This document shows positions 1-11,829 of a stretch of 64,000 nt of DNA, one piece after another; positions within the stretch are counted from its first letter, which is position 1; each line of letters begins with the position of its first letter. The DNA lies in assembly GCA_036873755.1 (NCBI GenBank), contig JAVTVY010025410.1, forward strand, positions 1 to 64,000, given 5' to 3'. The DNA is from Hanleya hanleyi. Its lineage: Eukaryota > Mollusca > Polyplacophora > Lepidopleurida > Hanleyidae. Under the pieces are notes generated by a model. The model saw only the letters and a program-made list of their open reading frames with translations, made no database searches and was not told the DNA's origin. The position numbers and the translations under genes were made by a program.

Positions 1-245
1 CTAAATAATACCCTCGTTCCCATGTGCATGATGACGTCACCAATTTATCACTAAATTCCATATTTTTTTCTAAATTCATCCATTCTGATTTTCGATCAAC
101 CTTTATGCTGAATTTATATCAATACAATCTAAAAAGGTGGCATTTTCAATTTAACATGTCTGTTCTGGGGGAATCCCACTGTGTGACCCCTACAGATTTG
201 GGAAACTCCCTCGTTTTTAGTACGAAACAGTGATATGCCACCTTA
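1..245. repeat. Direct repeat R1, copy 1 (cut by window edge)
   Basis: About 245 bp that recur almost unchanged at 2,505-2,751 in the same orientation. Both copies contain a TGACGTCA (CRE-like) site near their start and end in the same 'gccacctta'. The short ORF inside it shows no protein-like character. Confidence 0.85.
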
Positions 246-892
246 TATGACAAAAAAATGTTTTAGAAATATCTCTTAATCTAGAAAGTGAATAAAGCTG
301 CAAATTCTGAACATTGTGTATCCGGCATGAAAATCGGTTAAAATCTGTCCAGAATATACTGTATTTCCTATGAGTGTCACTTCAGACATTATGTGCCCTG
401 GCAGTAGTTGATGATGAAAAGTCACATCTGTACATGTAAACTATGTACACTTGTCTTCATTAATCGATTTAACTGAAGAACATGCAGAGTGATCAGACGA
501 GCATTTTATTAAGGAACAATCTATAAAAAAGTAAATTAGCAAACTGTATTATGTGTAGGACAGCTGTATATGTTCCTACATATATTTTGACATCACATCA
601 AAAGTCATTGTATTATGACGTAACGTCATAAGTGTATTGCAACATTGTGAGCACCATGACGATGTTATAATAGTGATGACGTCACAAGAAAATTACATTA
701 AGCTATCCATTGCCCAAGTACAACTTAAAATTTAAGCAAACAAGTATGGTGTAGAGGAAACATATGGTGTAACAGGTATCGTACCATAAAAAAGTATGGT
801 GGCCATTTTGCAATATGGGGCATAAACCATGGAATACAAGTAGTACATGTAGCCTGATACACTGGGTGGGTAATGGGGTGGGAAGAGGAGTG
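246..892. repeat. Direct repeat R2, copy 1
   Basis: About 650 bp repeated at 1,407-2,059 with only scattered substitutions. It contains TGACGTCA and a TGACGTAACGTCA pair. No coding sequence is supported. The two R1 and two R2 copies alternate, as expected from segmental duplication or a compound transposon. Confidence 0.85.
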
Positions 893-1406
893 GGAGAGGG
901 AATGCATGTGCAGCGGTAACTTTACAGATTAGATCAGGTGCCGGGAAGAAGAAAAGGAATTTGGGCCTGAGGGGGCAGCAATGAACATCACAGACTATCT
1001 TAGAGCGTGGGGTTATGTTATATCGGATGGGAGCAGAGATTCGAGTGAAGGAAGGTTTGGGGGCATAGATTGGGGGGGGGGGGCGGTCAGCAAGTGGTCA
1101 CCATTATGTAAAGACCCGCACATGGAGGAATAATTTCTATCAGAACGAGTTATATGTGATTTTATTATTGACAAACGTGAGAAAATTGTCCAAGGGAGGG
1201 CACTCATAACAAACCCATGGTCCATAAATAGCAGGGTCACATCCAATGTGAGGGGGGGGGAGGGGGCCAATTTTCTTGAACTACTAAGGCTGACGTAGCT
1301 AAGACTTCCCAAATTAATAGAATAATTCACAAAATTAGCATTGAATGGTTCTCTGAAACGTTACCAGATATTTTAAAATAAAACAAAATACCCCTTTCTG
1401 TATATT
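893..1406. other. Spacer between R2 copies; nothing recognised
   Basis: Unique sequence with runs of 10 and 8 G near 1,073 and 1,252. The ORF opposite it is interrupted by these G-rich tracts and is not credible as a gene. Confidence 0.5.
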
Positions 1407-2059
1407 TATATGACAAAAAAATGTTTTAGAAATATCTCTTAATCTAAAAAGTGAATAAAGCTGCAAATTCTGAACATTTTGGTGTATCCGGCATGAAAAT
1501 CGGTTAAAATCTGTCCAGAATATACTGTATTTCCTATGAGTGTCACTTCAGACATTATGTGCCCTGGCAGTAGTTGATGATGAAAAGTCACATCTGTACA
1601 TGTAAACTATGTACACTTGTGTTCATTAATCGATTTAACTGAAGAACATGCAGAGTGATCAGACGAGCATTTTATTAAGGAACAATCTATAAAAAAGTAA
1701 ATTAGCAAACTGTATTATGTGTAGGCCAACTGGATATGTTCCTACATATATTTTGCCATCACATCAAAAGTCATTGTATTATGACGTAACGTCATAAGTG
1801 TATTGCAACATTGTGAGCACCATGACGATGTTATAATAGTGATGACGTCACAAGAGAATTACATTAAGCTATCCACTGCCCAAGTACAACTTCAAAATTT
1901 AAGCAAACAAGTACGGTGTAGAGGAAACATATGGTGTAACAGGTACCGTACCATAAAAAAGTATGGTGGCCATTTTGCAATATGGGGCATAAACCATGGA
2001 ATACAAGTAGTACATGTAGCCTGATACACTGGGTGGGTAATGGGGTGGGAAGAGGAGTG
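1407..2059. repeat. Direct repeat R2, copy 2
   Basis: Second copy of the 650-bp block at 246-892, same strand, with small indels. Confidence 0.85.
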
Positions 2060-2086
2060 AAAACCAAATACCCCTTTCTGTATATA

Positions 2087-2504
2087 AGGGTGCTCTGTAG
2101 TATAATGTCTTACAGGATTATTGTGTTTAGCCCTACGTTTGGTGCCTCGCTGTGATACCACTCCAAACACAAAAAACTATTCATATATCATATATCAAAA
2201 TAAATGTATCTATCTCAGGAACATTTTCATGCCAAAACATAGAACGTTCGAAAAAAAAAATTGCATAACTGACCTGTCATTTCCACAACAACAACAACGT
2301 CCAAATGTGATCTGATTTTCGACAATATACACCAAGTTCTCCTGACGGCTGAGGTATCCACTACGCAAATGAGATGTTTATGTTTATATTCACTACGACT
2401 CTGTCAAGTAACTCCAGTAGCTTTAAAAAAAGTGGGAATTATATGCCCATCGCCAGCTCGTTTTCAGTGTAAGAAGTCGTCTGCTGTAGTGACAAAAATG
2501 GCAC
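2087..2504. repeat. Repeat R3 copy 1 plus short unique stretch
   Basis: The first roughly 115 bp recur at 3,673-3,785, so R3 brackets the second R1 copy and the 152-bp satellite. The remainder to 2,504 is unique and non-coding. Confidence 0.75.
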
Positions 2505-2751
2505 CTAAATAATACCCTCGTTCCCATGTGCATGATGACGTCACCAATTTATCACTAAATTCCACATTTTTTTTCTAAATTCATCCATTCTGATTTTCGA
2601 TCAACCTTTATGCTGAATTTATATCAATACAATCTAAAAAAGTGGCATTTTCAATTTAACATGTCTGTTCTGGGGGGAATCCCACTGTGTGACCCCTACA
2701 GATTTGGGAAACTCCCTCGTTTTTAGTACGAAACAGTGATATGCCACCTTA
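2505..2751. repeat. Direct repeat R1, copy 2
   Basis: Near-identical to 1-245. It abuts the satellite array without a gap. Confidence 0.85.
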
Positions 2752-3672
2752 CTGGTCCGATTCGAAAATCCAATATGGCCACCAGGCGGCCATCTTGGAT
2801 TTCCCCATGAAACTTTATCGCGATTTCTCAGGAACTACTAAATGAATCTTTGTCCAATTTGGTACACAGGTTCCCCTTGGGGTCTAGTTGTGCAAGATAC
2901 CTTTCTGGTCCGTTTCGAAAATCCAATATGGCGACCATGCGATTTCCCATGAAACTTTGTTATCGCGATTTCTCAAGAACTACTACATTGATCTTTTTCA
3001 AATTTGGTACACATGTTCCCCTTGGCGTCTAGTTATGCAAGATACCTTTTCTGGTCCGATTCGAAAATCCAATATGGCCACCAAGCAGCCATCTTGGATT
3101 TCCCCATGAAACTTTATCGCGATTTCTCAGGAACTACTGCATGGATCTTTCTCAAATTTGATACTCAGGTTCCCCTTAGGGTCTAGTTGTGCAAGATACC
3201 TTTTCTGGTTCGATTCGAAAATCCAATATGGCCACCAGGCAGCCATTTTGGATTTCCCCATGAAACTTTGTTATTGTCATTTCTCAGAAAGTATTGCATT
3301 GATCTTTCTCAAATTCGGTAGACAGGTTTGTCTTGGGGTCTAGTTGTGAAAGATACCTTTCCTGGTCCGATTCGAAAATCCAATATGGCCACCAGGCAGC
3401 CATCTTGGATTTCCCCATGAAACCTTGTTATCGCGATTTCTCAGGAACTACTGCATGGATCTTTGTCAAATTTGGTACACAGGTTCCCCTTGGGGTCTAG
3501 TTGTGCAAGATACCTTTCTGGTCCGATTCGAAAATCCAATATGGCCAACAGGCGACCATGTTGGATTTCCCCATGAAACTTTGTTATCGCGATTTCTCAA
3601 GAACTACTACATAGATCTTTCTCAAATTTGGTACACATGTTCCTCCTGGGGTCTAGTTATGCAAGATACCTT
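2752..3672. repeat. Tandem satellite, about 152-bp unit, six copies
   Basis: Units each contain 'aaaatccaatatggcc', a 'gccatcttggattt' segment, 'tatcgcgatttctca' and a 'ggtacacaggttcc' segment. The ORFs on the plus strand arise from the periodicity and encode near-identical junk repeats. Confidence 0.9.
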
Positions 3673-3785
3673 TAGGGTGCTCTGTAGTATAATGTCTTAC
3701 AGGATTGTTGTGTTTAGCCCTACGTTTGGTGCCTCGCTGTGATACCACTCCAAACACAAAAAAACTATTCATATATCATATACAT
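3673..3785. repeat. Repeat R3, copy 2
   Basis: Matches 2,087-2,200 in direct orientation and closes the repeat block on the left side of the window. Confidence 0.8.
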
Positions 3786-4689
3786 GTACATGCTGTGTGT
3801 GTTTGAGTCTATCTGTTGTCGTCGAAATGTTCTTAGGATAGTATTAGACGAGAATCACAGAGAGAATGGAAAATGAAGAGTCATAAGAGCATTTAACACA
3901 CACTGGAACAGGGAAGCATTCGCAACTTCTCGGGAATCTCCGGCGGCAGACAGTCAATCGGTTCCCTTCGTAGATTTCCGCTCGGCGGTCCCGAAAGGCA
4001 GGGAAGGATGGAAACAAGTGCAAGTTTATTTGTCGTCAGTAAAACATGTCACGGATGGTATCCGAGACTGCTCCAAGAGGTTTGGGCAGGGTTAGAAAGA
4101 GCAAGTTACTCCCCGTTCGAAGGGCGGGGTTTTACGCTAGTATGATCAAAGTATCGAAAAGCATTAAATCTGATCTGAATTATTATATACATTTACATGT
4201 ATCTCAGTTTACTGTGATCTTTGAATGTTTTGCTCAAATTTACACTATTTTCGACAGCATCGTTATGCGAATTTTAAGGTAGAATAACTCCTAATGAATG
4301 AATGTGTATTGCCACCAAACTAATGCCCGGCATGAACCGACAAATTGGTCCTCCCGCAGCGCTCGATTCCCTTCATATCAGAAATATACGACTTCATTAA
4401 ACCAGCCATATGTGAATCTTAATGAAGTAATGAATAACATGTCGACCTTTAAACACAAAAGTGGTAGGGTGCATACAGCCGTCACAAAATGTAGATCGAA
4501 TGTTATAAATTCCGCCTGGATTCCATAATCACCATATGATCCATTCCATTAATTATACTGGATAAGCAAACGACCCAAAAGTTATTACTGGCATAAAATA
4601 TGTCTGAGTTAAAGTGATTAATGGATCTCATCAAATTCGACGTTCATTATATGGTCGTGAGTAGTATGTAGCCGTGATTTAAAGTCAGG
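3786..4689. other. Intergenic; no gene recognised
   Basis: Only short ORFs without protein-like composition are present. The string AGTAGTAT at 4,660 resembles the first 8 bases of the element termini at 27,284, so the composite element to the right may begin here, but the match is short. Confidence 0.4.
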
Positions 4690-4984
4690 TTGACCTACTT
4701 ATTTGTTCCCCCGGGTAAAATTTAAGGGGGAACCCAGGTTAAAGTATAGGAAGCGGCCATTTACGGCCTTTGACCTCTGAGGCCGTGTAGAGGTCAAGGC
4801 CGCTATAGTTCCAACAGGTGGCGCCCCCTCTTTCACCTCGAATTCCTCCGCGGTCTGGTGGTCATGCGGTCGCGGGAAAAAGCTTCCGCGGAGAAAAAGT
4901 AGTCCCTAGACTTCAAATACGCTGCATGGTCCGATTGGGTCGAGTGAGGTATCAAAGTGAAGCATTCGTGAAGGGGCATCCAGT

Positions 4985-5850
4985 CATGGGTGGGTGCATG
5001 TAAAATTAGGAATTTTTCCCGAAACTATAAAAAGCGGAACACGGACTTTACCCCTAAAATAGGGGAAAACCCCTATCAACCCTAGCCAAAAGGGCTAATA
5101 TCGGTCCCCGGGCTTATCGGGACCTGCCTATCAAGTCAATGGGGTGGGTGCATGTAAAATTAGGATTTTTTCCCGAAACTATAAAAAGCGGAACACGGAC
5201 TTTACCCCTAAAATAGGGGAAAACATCTATCAACCCTAGCCAAAAGGGCTAATATCGGTCCCCGGACTTATTGGCACCTATCCATCAAGACAATGGGTTG
5301 GGTGCATGTAAAATTAGGATTTTTTTCCGAAAATATAAAAAGGCGGAACACGGACTTTACCCTAAAATAGGGGGAAATCCCTATCAACCCTAGCCAAAAG
5401 GGCTAATATCGGTCCCCGGGCTTATCGGAGCCTGCCTATCAAGTCAATGGGGTGGGTACATTTAAAATTAGGATTTTTCCCCCAAAATATAAAAAGCGGA
5501 ACACGGACTTCACCCCTAAAATAGGAGGAAACTCTTATCAACTCGAGCCAAAGGGCTAATATCGGTCCCCGGGCTTATTGGGACCTGCCTATCAAGTCAA
5601 TGGGGTGGGTGCATGTAAAATTAGGATTTTTTCTCGAAACTATAAAAAGCGGAATACGGACTTTATCCCTAAAATAGGGGGAAACACCTATCAACTCTAG
5701 CCAAAAGGGTTAATATCGGTCCCCGGGCTTATTGGGGCCTGCCTATCCAGTCAATGGGGTGGGTGCATGTAAAATTAGGATTGTTTTCCGAAAATATAAA
5801 AAGCGGAACTCGGACTTTACCCCTACAATAGGGGTCTGTATTATACAATA
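4985..5850 (+). repeat. Unit A: about 153-bp tandem array, each with a TATA-like box
   Basis: Six copies, starting near 4,990, 5,146, 5,299, 5,453, 5,606 and 5,758. Each has a 'tataaaaagcgg' TATA-like motif and a 'cccctaaaatagggg' imperfect palindrome. Shorter versions occur in B (9,540-9,780, plus strand) and C (19,840-20,070, minus strand). Confidence 0.85.
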
Positions 5851-6540
5851 TAAGGGAAAATGCCTGTATGGGGGGAGGGGTGGTCAATTTTTGTTGTGGG
5901 CTTTACTATGGCTTGTGGGGTCTCGTTTTTCTCGTTTCGCCAAGAAAATGACAATGGCAAGGGTCTCGGAGCGAATCGGTGAAATTTTTGGGAAAAGTCA
6001 CCGAGGTCTGTATATAGGCTCATACTGGCTATATGGGGGGAGGGATGGTCAATTTTTTTGGAGGGCTTTACTATGGGTTGTGGGGTCTCGTTTTTCTCGT
6101 CTCGCCGAGAAAAACACAATGGGAGGGGTCCCGGAGCGAAGCGGTGAAATTTTTGGAAAAAGTCACCGAGGTGTGTATATAGGCCTATAGGCTGGCTATG
6201 GGGGGTATAGGTCCAACCTGGAAAATTCACACACGTTCATTGTGATATGGGTTGTTTGGTCTTGTTTTTCACGTCTCGTCATTTAGAACACGATGGGAAG
6301 GGTCCCGGAGCGAAACGGTGAAATTTTTGGAAAAGTGCCATATAGCCCATATAGCTCCATACTGGCTATATGAGGGTATAGGTTCAACCTGGGAAATTCA
6401 CACACGTTCATTGTGATATGGGTTGCTTGGATTTGTTTTTCACGTCTAGTCATTTAGAACACGATGGGAAGGGTCTCGGAGCGCAACGGTGAAATTTTTG
6501 GAAAAGTTCACCGAGGCCTGGGTAGGCCCATAGGCCTATA
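5851..6540 (+). repeat. Unit A: second tandem array, about 160-170 bp
   Basis: Four diverged copies built around 'ttgtttttcacgtctcgtc', 'acacgatgggaagggtc' and 'cggtgaaatttttgg'. The same family fills 9,790-10,500 in B and 18,770-19,780 in C. The ORF pairs seen here are periodic and non-coding. Confidence 0.85.
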
Positions 6541-7500
6541 CTGCATGGCTATGGGGGTATAGGCCCATACGGGGTGGACGTTTTGGGGTCTAGGTGAGCC
6601 CCTAATGATCCTATGATGTCGTGTGAGGTCTTATTTTGAAGCTCTCGAGGAGGAGCATCCGACTGGACTAATGGTTCGTCCGTTTTCAATAGTCTGCGCA
6701 TGCGCAGTCTGGCCGTAGTATAGAAAGCGGGCATTTTGGGTGGTATGTGGGTGTGTGTTTGCGGTAGAGATGGACCGCTATGGGTCCGAATGGGTCGTGG
6801 AAGGTGTCAAAGTGAAGCTTGTGTGGGTTAGAGTCAGAATGGTGTGTTTTTAGGTGCAAGTCGCGTCAATCTGCGCATGCAGTTGTAGTAAGTAAAGTGA
6901 CCAGTACAGGAAGGTATTTGGGGTCGAGATGGACCATCCTTGGTCCGAATGCGTCCTGGAAGGTGTCATCTTGTAGCTCTCGGGGTGTAGACCCCGATTT
7001 GAGGGCTGCCCACGTCACCTGTGACGTCATCGGTGACGTCATCAGCACGAGTAGTAGCGAAAGTGGGAATTTTAGGGCAGTACAGGAAGGTGTTTGGGGT
7101 AGAGAGGGACCATCTTTGGCCCGAATGTGTCTAGGGAAGTATCATGCTGTAGCTCTCGGGGTGTACATCCCGATTTGAGGGATGTCCGCGTCATCTGTGA
7201 CGTCATCGGTGACGTCATCAGTACGAGTAGTAGCGAAAGTGGGCATTTTGGGGCAGTGAAGGAAGGTATTTGGGGTAGAGATGGACCATACTTGGTCCGA
7301 ATGCGTCGTGGGAGGTGTCATGTTGTAGCTCTCGGGGTGTACACCCCGATTTGAGGCATGTCCGCAGCATCTGTGACGTCATTGGTGAGGTCATCAGTAC
7401 GAGTAGTAGCGAAAGCGGGTATTTTGGGGCAGTGAAGGAAGGTATTTGGTGTAGAGATCCTTGGTCCGAATGCGTCGTGTGAGGTGTCCTCTTGTAGCAA
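6541..7500 (+). repeat. Unit A: CRE- and NRF1-rich tandem array
   Basis: Five or six diverged copies of about 150-180 bp. Paired TGACGTCA sites lie at 7,022 and 7,034 and again at 7,199 and 7,210. A 'ctgcgcatgcgcag' site (NRF1 consensus) is at 6,694. Each copy carries a 'gtagctctcggggtgta' segment. Related arrays are 10,501-11,270 (B), 18,030-18,720 (C), 26,240-26,990 and 59,458-59,960. Confidence 0.85.
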
Positions 7501-8017
7501 CGCCCGCCAACACCAAGCTCAATGATTCAACGCCCTGGTGAAATAGCTCAGAAGCTCTGATTTTCTAGATATTCCATGGAATTGTCACTCATTCTTCGAA
7601 ATGCAGTGACGTCCGTCGTTACGCCTTAACAGACCGGAGAGAGTACAACAACAACAACAACAAGGATGACACATGAGAGAACAACAACAACAAGAAGTTT
7701 TTTCATATAGTTTATTCTCCCCAATGTTACATCATACCCACACTGGGGGAGCCGCGTTGGGTATATTTACAATTCAAGAAGACTCGTGTCCAATCAGAGG
7801 CCACCATTTGCATTTGTCATATTCGTTCCTGTCCGTTAGATGTATTCTTGTCCAATCAGAAGTCTCCATTTCAGAAAGTTCCATCTTCGGCCATGTTCGC
7901 TCTGAACCGTTTATTCTAATCATCGTCGGGCAGGCCAGGATACCGTTGAGGCCACATATCCTCAGATAGTTGTTTGTGCATTCTGAGTATCTATCAGTGC
8001 ATGGGTGAATACATTTA
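7501..8017 (-). other. Unit A 3' flank with two CCAAT boxes and an ORF61-type relic
   Basis: Conserved in A, B and C. Contains 'gtccaatcaga' twice (about 7,789 and 7,849). On the minus strand, 7,916-7,991 encodes a tail ending YPGLPDDD-stop that matches the C-terminus of the ORF at 61,016-61,423 (YPGLPDDA). The upstream part of that gene is missing, so this is a relic just downstream of the zinc-finger gene. Confidence 0.6.
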
Positions 8018-8934
8018 TCAAATGGGAAGATTCCGTAATTTTGTCACGAAGAACGTAACATTGGTGACCCTCTCTACGACCCACCTGGTGTTGGGGCGCT
8101 GTTGATAGGCCCATTCCAAGACATCCAATTGGTCCATTTGGTCCAGCACGGGCTCTAGCGACGCCCGGTTAATGATGGTAAACGGTTGGTCAAATACCCG
8201 GATGTTACTGCTCGGGTAAAAGTATCGGACTTGGTCTGTCTCCTTATGCTGCAGCACATAACCAGACGCCAGATTCAATTTGAAGGACGTAGCTTGGTCA
8301 TTGAAGATGGCTTCCACGTAGTTGCGTAGACGGGTGAGGCCAGTCAGCCGGAAATTGTAGATATCTTGAATAGGGCGATGACGGAGGAAACAGTGCCGTA
8401 TCATGGGCCAATGGCGCCGATAGATGTCACTCACTGGATGGATAAGAGATCGCTGGGAACATCCACCGCATCTTCCAGAAAATGTTCGTTGTTGTCAGGC
8501 GTATGACTGGGAACAGTAATGCTAGGGACCGGCTGGATATCTAGGCTCTTCTGAACTGTGGGTATAGGCGGGCTCTCCGTGATCGCATCACCAGTGGCAT
8601 TCGTCTCCCCGGGTTCATCTTCAGTGGGTCTGTCCCTCCTGGGTGCCTCTTTAGTGGAAAGTTGTCCCTCATGCCGTGGTGACGGACCATGAATCAAACG
8701 CTCATGCCGTCTTAACTGACTGGGTCGTTTGAAGAGTTGACCACATTCTTCGCATGGACGCTTGGGTGGCCCATGAATTGAACGTTCATGGCGCTGTAAA
8801 TGATCCGGGCGCTGAAACGACAGTGTACATATCGTACAGCTATACCGGGCGGTTCCGGCGTGCTTGGTAGCCTCATGGCGGCGCAAGTCGTGCAGACGAG
8901 TGAATGATTTCGAGCACGTAGTACAAGTGAACAT
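8018..8934 (-). pseudogene. C2H2 zinc fingers fused to PolB N-terminal domain (unit A)
   Basis: The minus-strand gene starts at ATG 8,934. It has three C2H2 fingers in the first roughly 80 residues (CTTC, CTIC and CEEC pairs with matching HxxxH). An acidic Ser/Pro/Thr linker follows, then a domain containing DIYRRHWPMIRHCF, LYNF-like and VTNVTFFVTKL motifs. The same domain forms the N-terminus of the DNA polymerase at 27,978. Relative to copies B and C, a net 7-base deletion near 8,440 breaks the frame between linker and domain, giving two ORFs (8,431-8,934 and 8,018-8,434). The protein stops at LRNLPI, before the region where the polymerase continues. A TATA box sits at 8,981-8,988. The function is probably DNA binding, perhaps in replication or regulation; this is an inference. 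Confidence 0.75.
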
Positions 8935-8980
8935 CTTGGTGGTTGACAGAGTGTCTGATGAAACGGCCAGGCCGCTTCCC

Positions 8981-8988
8981 TTTTATAG
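8981..8988 (-). promoter_or_regulatory. TATA box of the unit A zinc-finger gene
   Basis: The minus strand reads gctataaaaggg here, about 50 bases upstream of the ATG at 8,934. That spacing gives a short 5' leader. Confidence 0.7.
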
Positions 8989-9345
8989 CAAGCTAGCTGG
9001 TGATCTATTTTTAGCACAATCAGTTCAACTTGGAGATTCCGTGTCTTTTCGGTGACGTCCGTGACTATTCGGGCACCTCCGTGTCTCTTCGGTAACCTCG
9101 ATTATTGGTTTTCACAACAAGAGGTATAATCAGATATGGCACTGATCAGATAAATATGTGAATGTATACTTGAGTGTACAAGCCTGGATCTTGCTTGTGG
9201 CTTTAAACTCGGTGACTGGGCCTCTTACCATAGAAGTTGACAATCTGTCGAACTCGCACTCCAATATCATATCTAAGAAACTGAACCAAAACAAACTTGG
9301 TAAGGTGTCTTTAACTAAGATGCTTGGGGTATGTATTCCTTCGCG
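8989..9345. other. Spacer between units A and B
   Basis: Several 'cggtgac/cggtaac' half-repeats occur at 9,050-9,100. No gene is recognised. Confidence 0.4.
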
Positions 9346-9479
9346 GTGAGGCGGTCTGGCGGTGAGGCGGTCTGCTTCCGCGGACAGAAAGTATTCCCAT
9401 GTCAACGAAGTGACTTCCAACGTTAATGTATACGGGGAATGCCTAATAAGAGTATGGGTATAGACGTTTTGTGACCGAG

Positions 9480-11270
9480 GTGGGTCCCTAGTGGACGGAT
9501 TGGGTCGAGTGAGGTGTCAGAGTGAAGCGCTCCTCGAGGGCATGTAAAATGAGGATTTGTCTCCGAAACTATAAAAAGCGGATCACGGACTTTACCCCTA
9601 AAATAGGGGAAAACTCCTATCAACCCTATCCCAAAGGGCTAATATCGGTCCCTGGCTTATCGGGGCCTGCCTATCAAGTCAATCGGGTGGGTGTATGTAC
9701 ATTTAGGATTTGTCCCGAAAATATAAAAAGCGGAACACGGACTCGTACAATTATATGCATTATACAATATACGGAGAAATGCCTATATGGGGTATGGGGG
9801 TAGTCATTTTTTTTTTGCATTTTACTGTGGGTTGTTCGGTCTTGTTTTCTTCGTCTCGCCTAGAAAAACACGATGGGAGGGGTCCCGGAGCTAAGCGGTG
9901 AAATTTGTCGAAAAGTACAGGGTAGGTCTGTATATAGCCCCATACTGGCTATGAGGGTATAGGTCCAACCTGGGAAATTTTTTGTGGGTTTTACTATGGG
10001 TTGTTTGGTCTTGTTTTTCTCGCCTCGCCAAGAAAAACACGATGGGAGGGGCCCCGGAGCTTAGCGGTGAAATTTTTCGAAAAGTACCGGGTAGGTCTGT
10101 ATATAGGGCCATATAGCCCCATCCTGGCTATGGGATGGGGCGATTTTTTTTGTGGGTTTTACTATGGGTTGTTTGGTCTTGTTTTTCACGTTTCGTCATT
10201 TAGAACACGATGGGAAGGGTCTCGAAGCGAAACGGTGAAATTTTTGGAAAAAATTCACCGAGGCCTGGGTAGACCCATATAGCCCCATACTGGCTATGGA
10301 GGTGCAGGTCCATACTGGGAAATTCACACACGTTGATTGTGATATGGGTTGTTTGGTGTTGTTTTTCACGTCTCGTCATTTAGAACACGATGGGAAGGGT
10401 CTCGAAGCTAAACGGCGATTTTTTTTGAAAAGTTCACCGAGGTCTGTATATAGGCCCATATAGTCCCATACTGACTATGGGGGGATAGGTCCATACTGGG
10501 TGAACGTTTTAGGGTCTAGGTGAGCCCCTAGTGGTCCTATGGTGTCGCATAAGGTCTTATTTTGAAGCTCTCGTGGAGGAGCATCCAACTGGACTAATAG
10601 GTCGTCCGTTTTCAATATTCTGCGCATGCGCAGTCTGGCCGTAGCATAGAAAGCAGGCATTTTGGGGGTACGTGGGGAGGGGGGTTTGGAGTAAAGATGG
10701 TCCGCTATTGGTCCCAATGGGTCGTGGGAGGTATCAAATGGAAGCTTTGGTGGGGTAGAGTCAGAATGGCGTGTTTTTTTATTGCAAGTCGCGTCAATCT
10801 GCGCATGCGCAGTTGGTTGTAGTGAGTAACGTGGCCATTTTGAGGGGTGCGTGGAGGTGTGTTTGGGGTAGAGAGGGACCACCCTTGGTCCGATTGTGTC
10901 GTGGGAGCTGTTATCTTGTAGCTCTCGGGGTGTGCATCCCCATTTGAGGGATGTTCGCGTCATCTGTGACGTCATCGGTGACGTCATCAGCACGAGTAGT
11001 AGCGAAAGTGGGCATTTCAGGGAAGTGCAGGAAGGTATTTTGGGTAGGGAGGGACCATCCTTGGCCCGATTGTGTCGTGGGAGGTGTCATGTTGTAGCTC
11101 TCGGGGTGTAGACTCCGATTTGAGAGATGTCCACAGCATCTGTGACGTCATTGGTGACGTGGTCAGTAGGACTAGTAGTCAAAGTGGACATTTTGAGGGT
11201 GTGAAGGAAGGTGTTTGGTTTAGAGATGCACCATCCGCGGTCCGAATGTGTCGTGTGAGGTGTCATCTTG
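9480..11270 (+). repeat. Unit B tandem arrays (TATA, middle and CRE/NRF1 types)
   Basis: Same order as in unit A but with fewer TATA-type copies (two). NRF1-like 'ctgcgcatgcgcag' occurs at 10,620 and 10,799, and paired TGACGTCA near 10,968-10,987. No credible ORF. Confidence 0.85.
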
Positions 11271-11829
11271 TAGCAACGCCCGCCAACGCCAAGCTTAATG
11301 CTTCAATGCCCTGGTGAAATAGCTCAGAAGCTCTGATTTTCTAGATATTCCATGGAATTGTCACTAATTCTTCGAAATGCAGTGACGCCCGTCAACGCCC
11401 GTCGTTACGCCTTAACACTCTAACATAACGCCTTGACGCCATGATATAGACCGGAGAGAGAACAACAACAACAACAAGGATGACATATGAGAGAACAACA
11501 ACAAGAAGACGTTTTTTTCATATAGTTTATTCTCCCCAATGTTACATCATACCCACGCTGGGGGAGCCAGGTTGGGTATATTTACAACTCAAGAAGACTC
11601 TTGTCCAATCAGAGGCCACCATTTACATCTGTCATATTCGTTCCTGTCCGTTAGATGTATTCTTGTCCAATCAGAAGTCTCCATTTCAGAAAGTTCCATC
11701 TTCGGCCATGTTCGCTCTGAACCGTTTGTTCTAATCATCGTCGGACAGGTCAGGATACATTTGAAACAACATATCCTCAGATAGCTGTTTGCGCATTCTG
11801 AGTATCTATAAGTGCATGGGTGAATACAT
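11271..11829 (-). other. Unit B 3' flank: CCAAT boxes and ORF61-type relic
   Basis: Homologous to 7,501-8,017. The YPGLPDD-type tail lies at about 11,731-11,806 on the minus strand, degraded (the proline-glycine pair is altered). Confidence 0.55.

Noticed and set aside
5732..6230. Overlapping 152- and 129-codon ORFs on both strands
   Set aside because: They follow the 160-170-bp tandem repeat and encode periodic near-copies.
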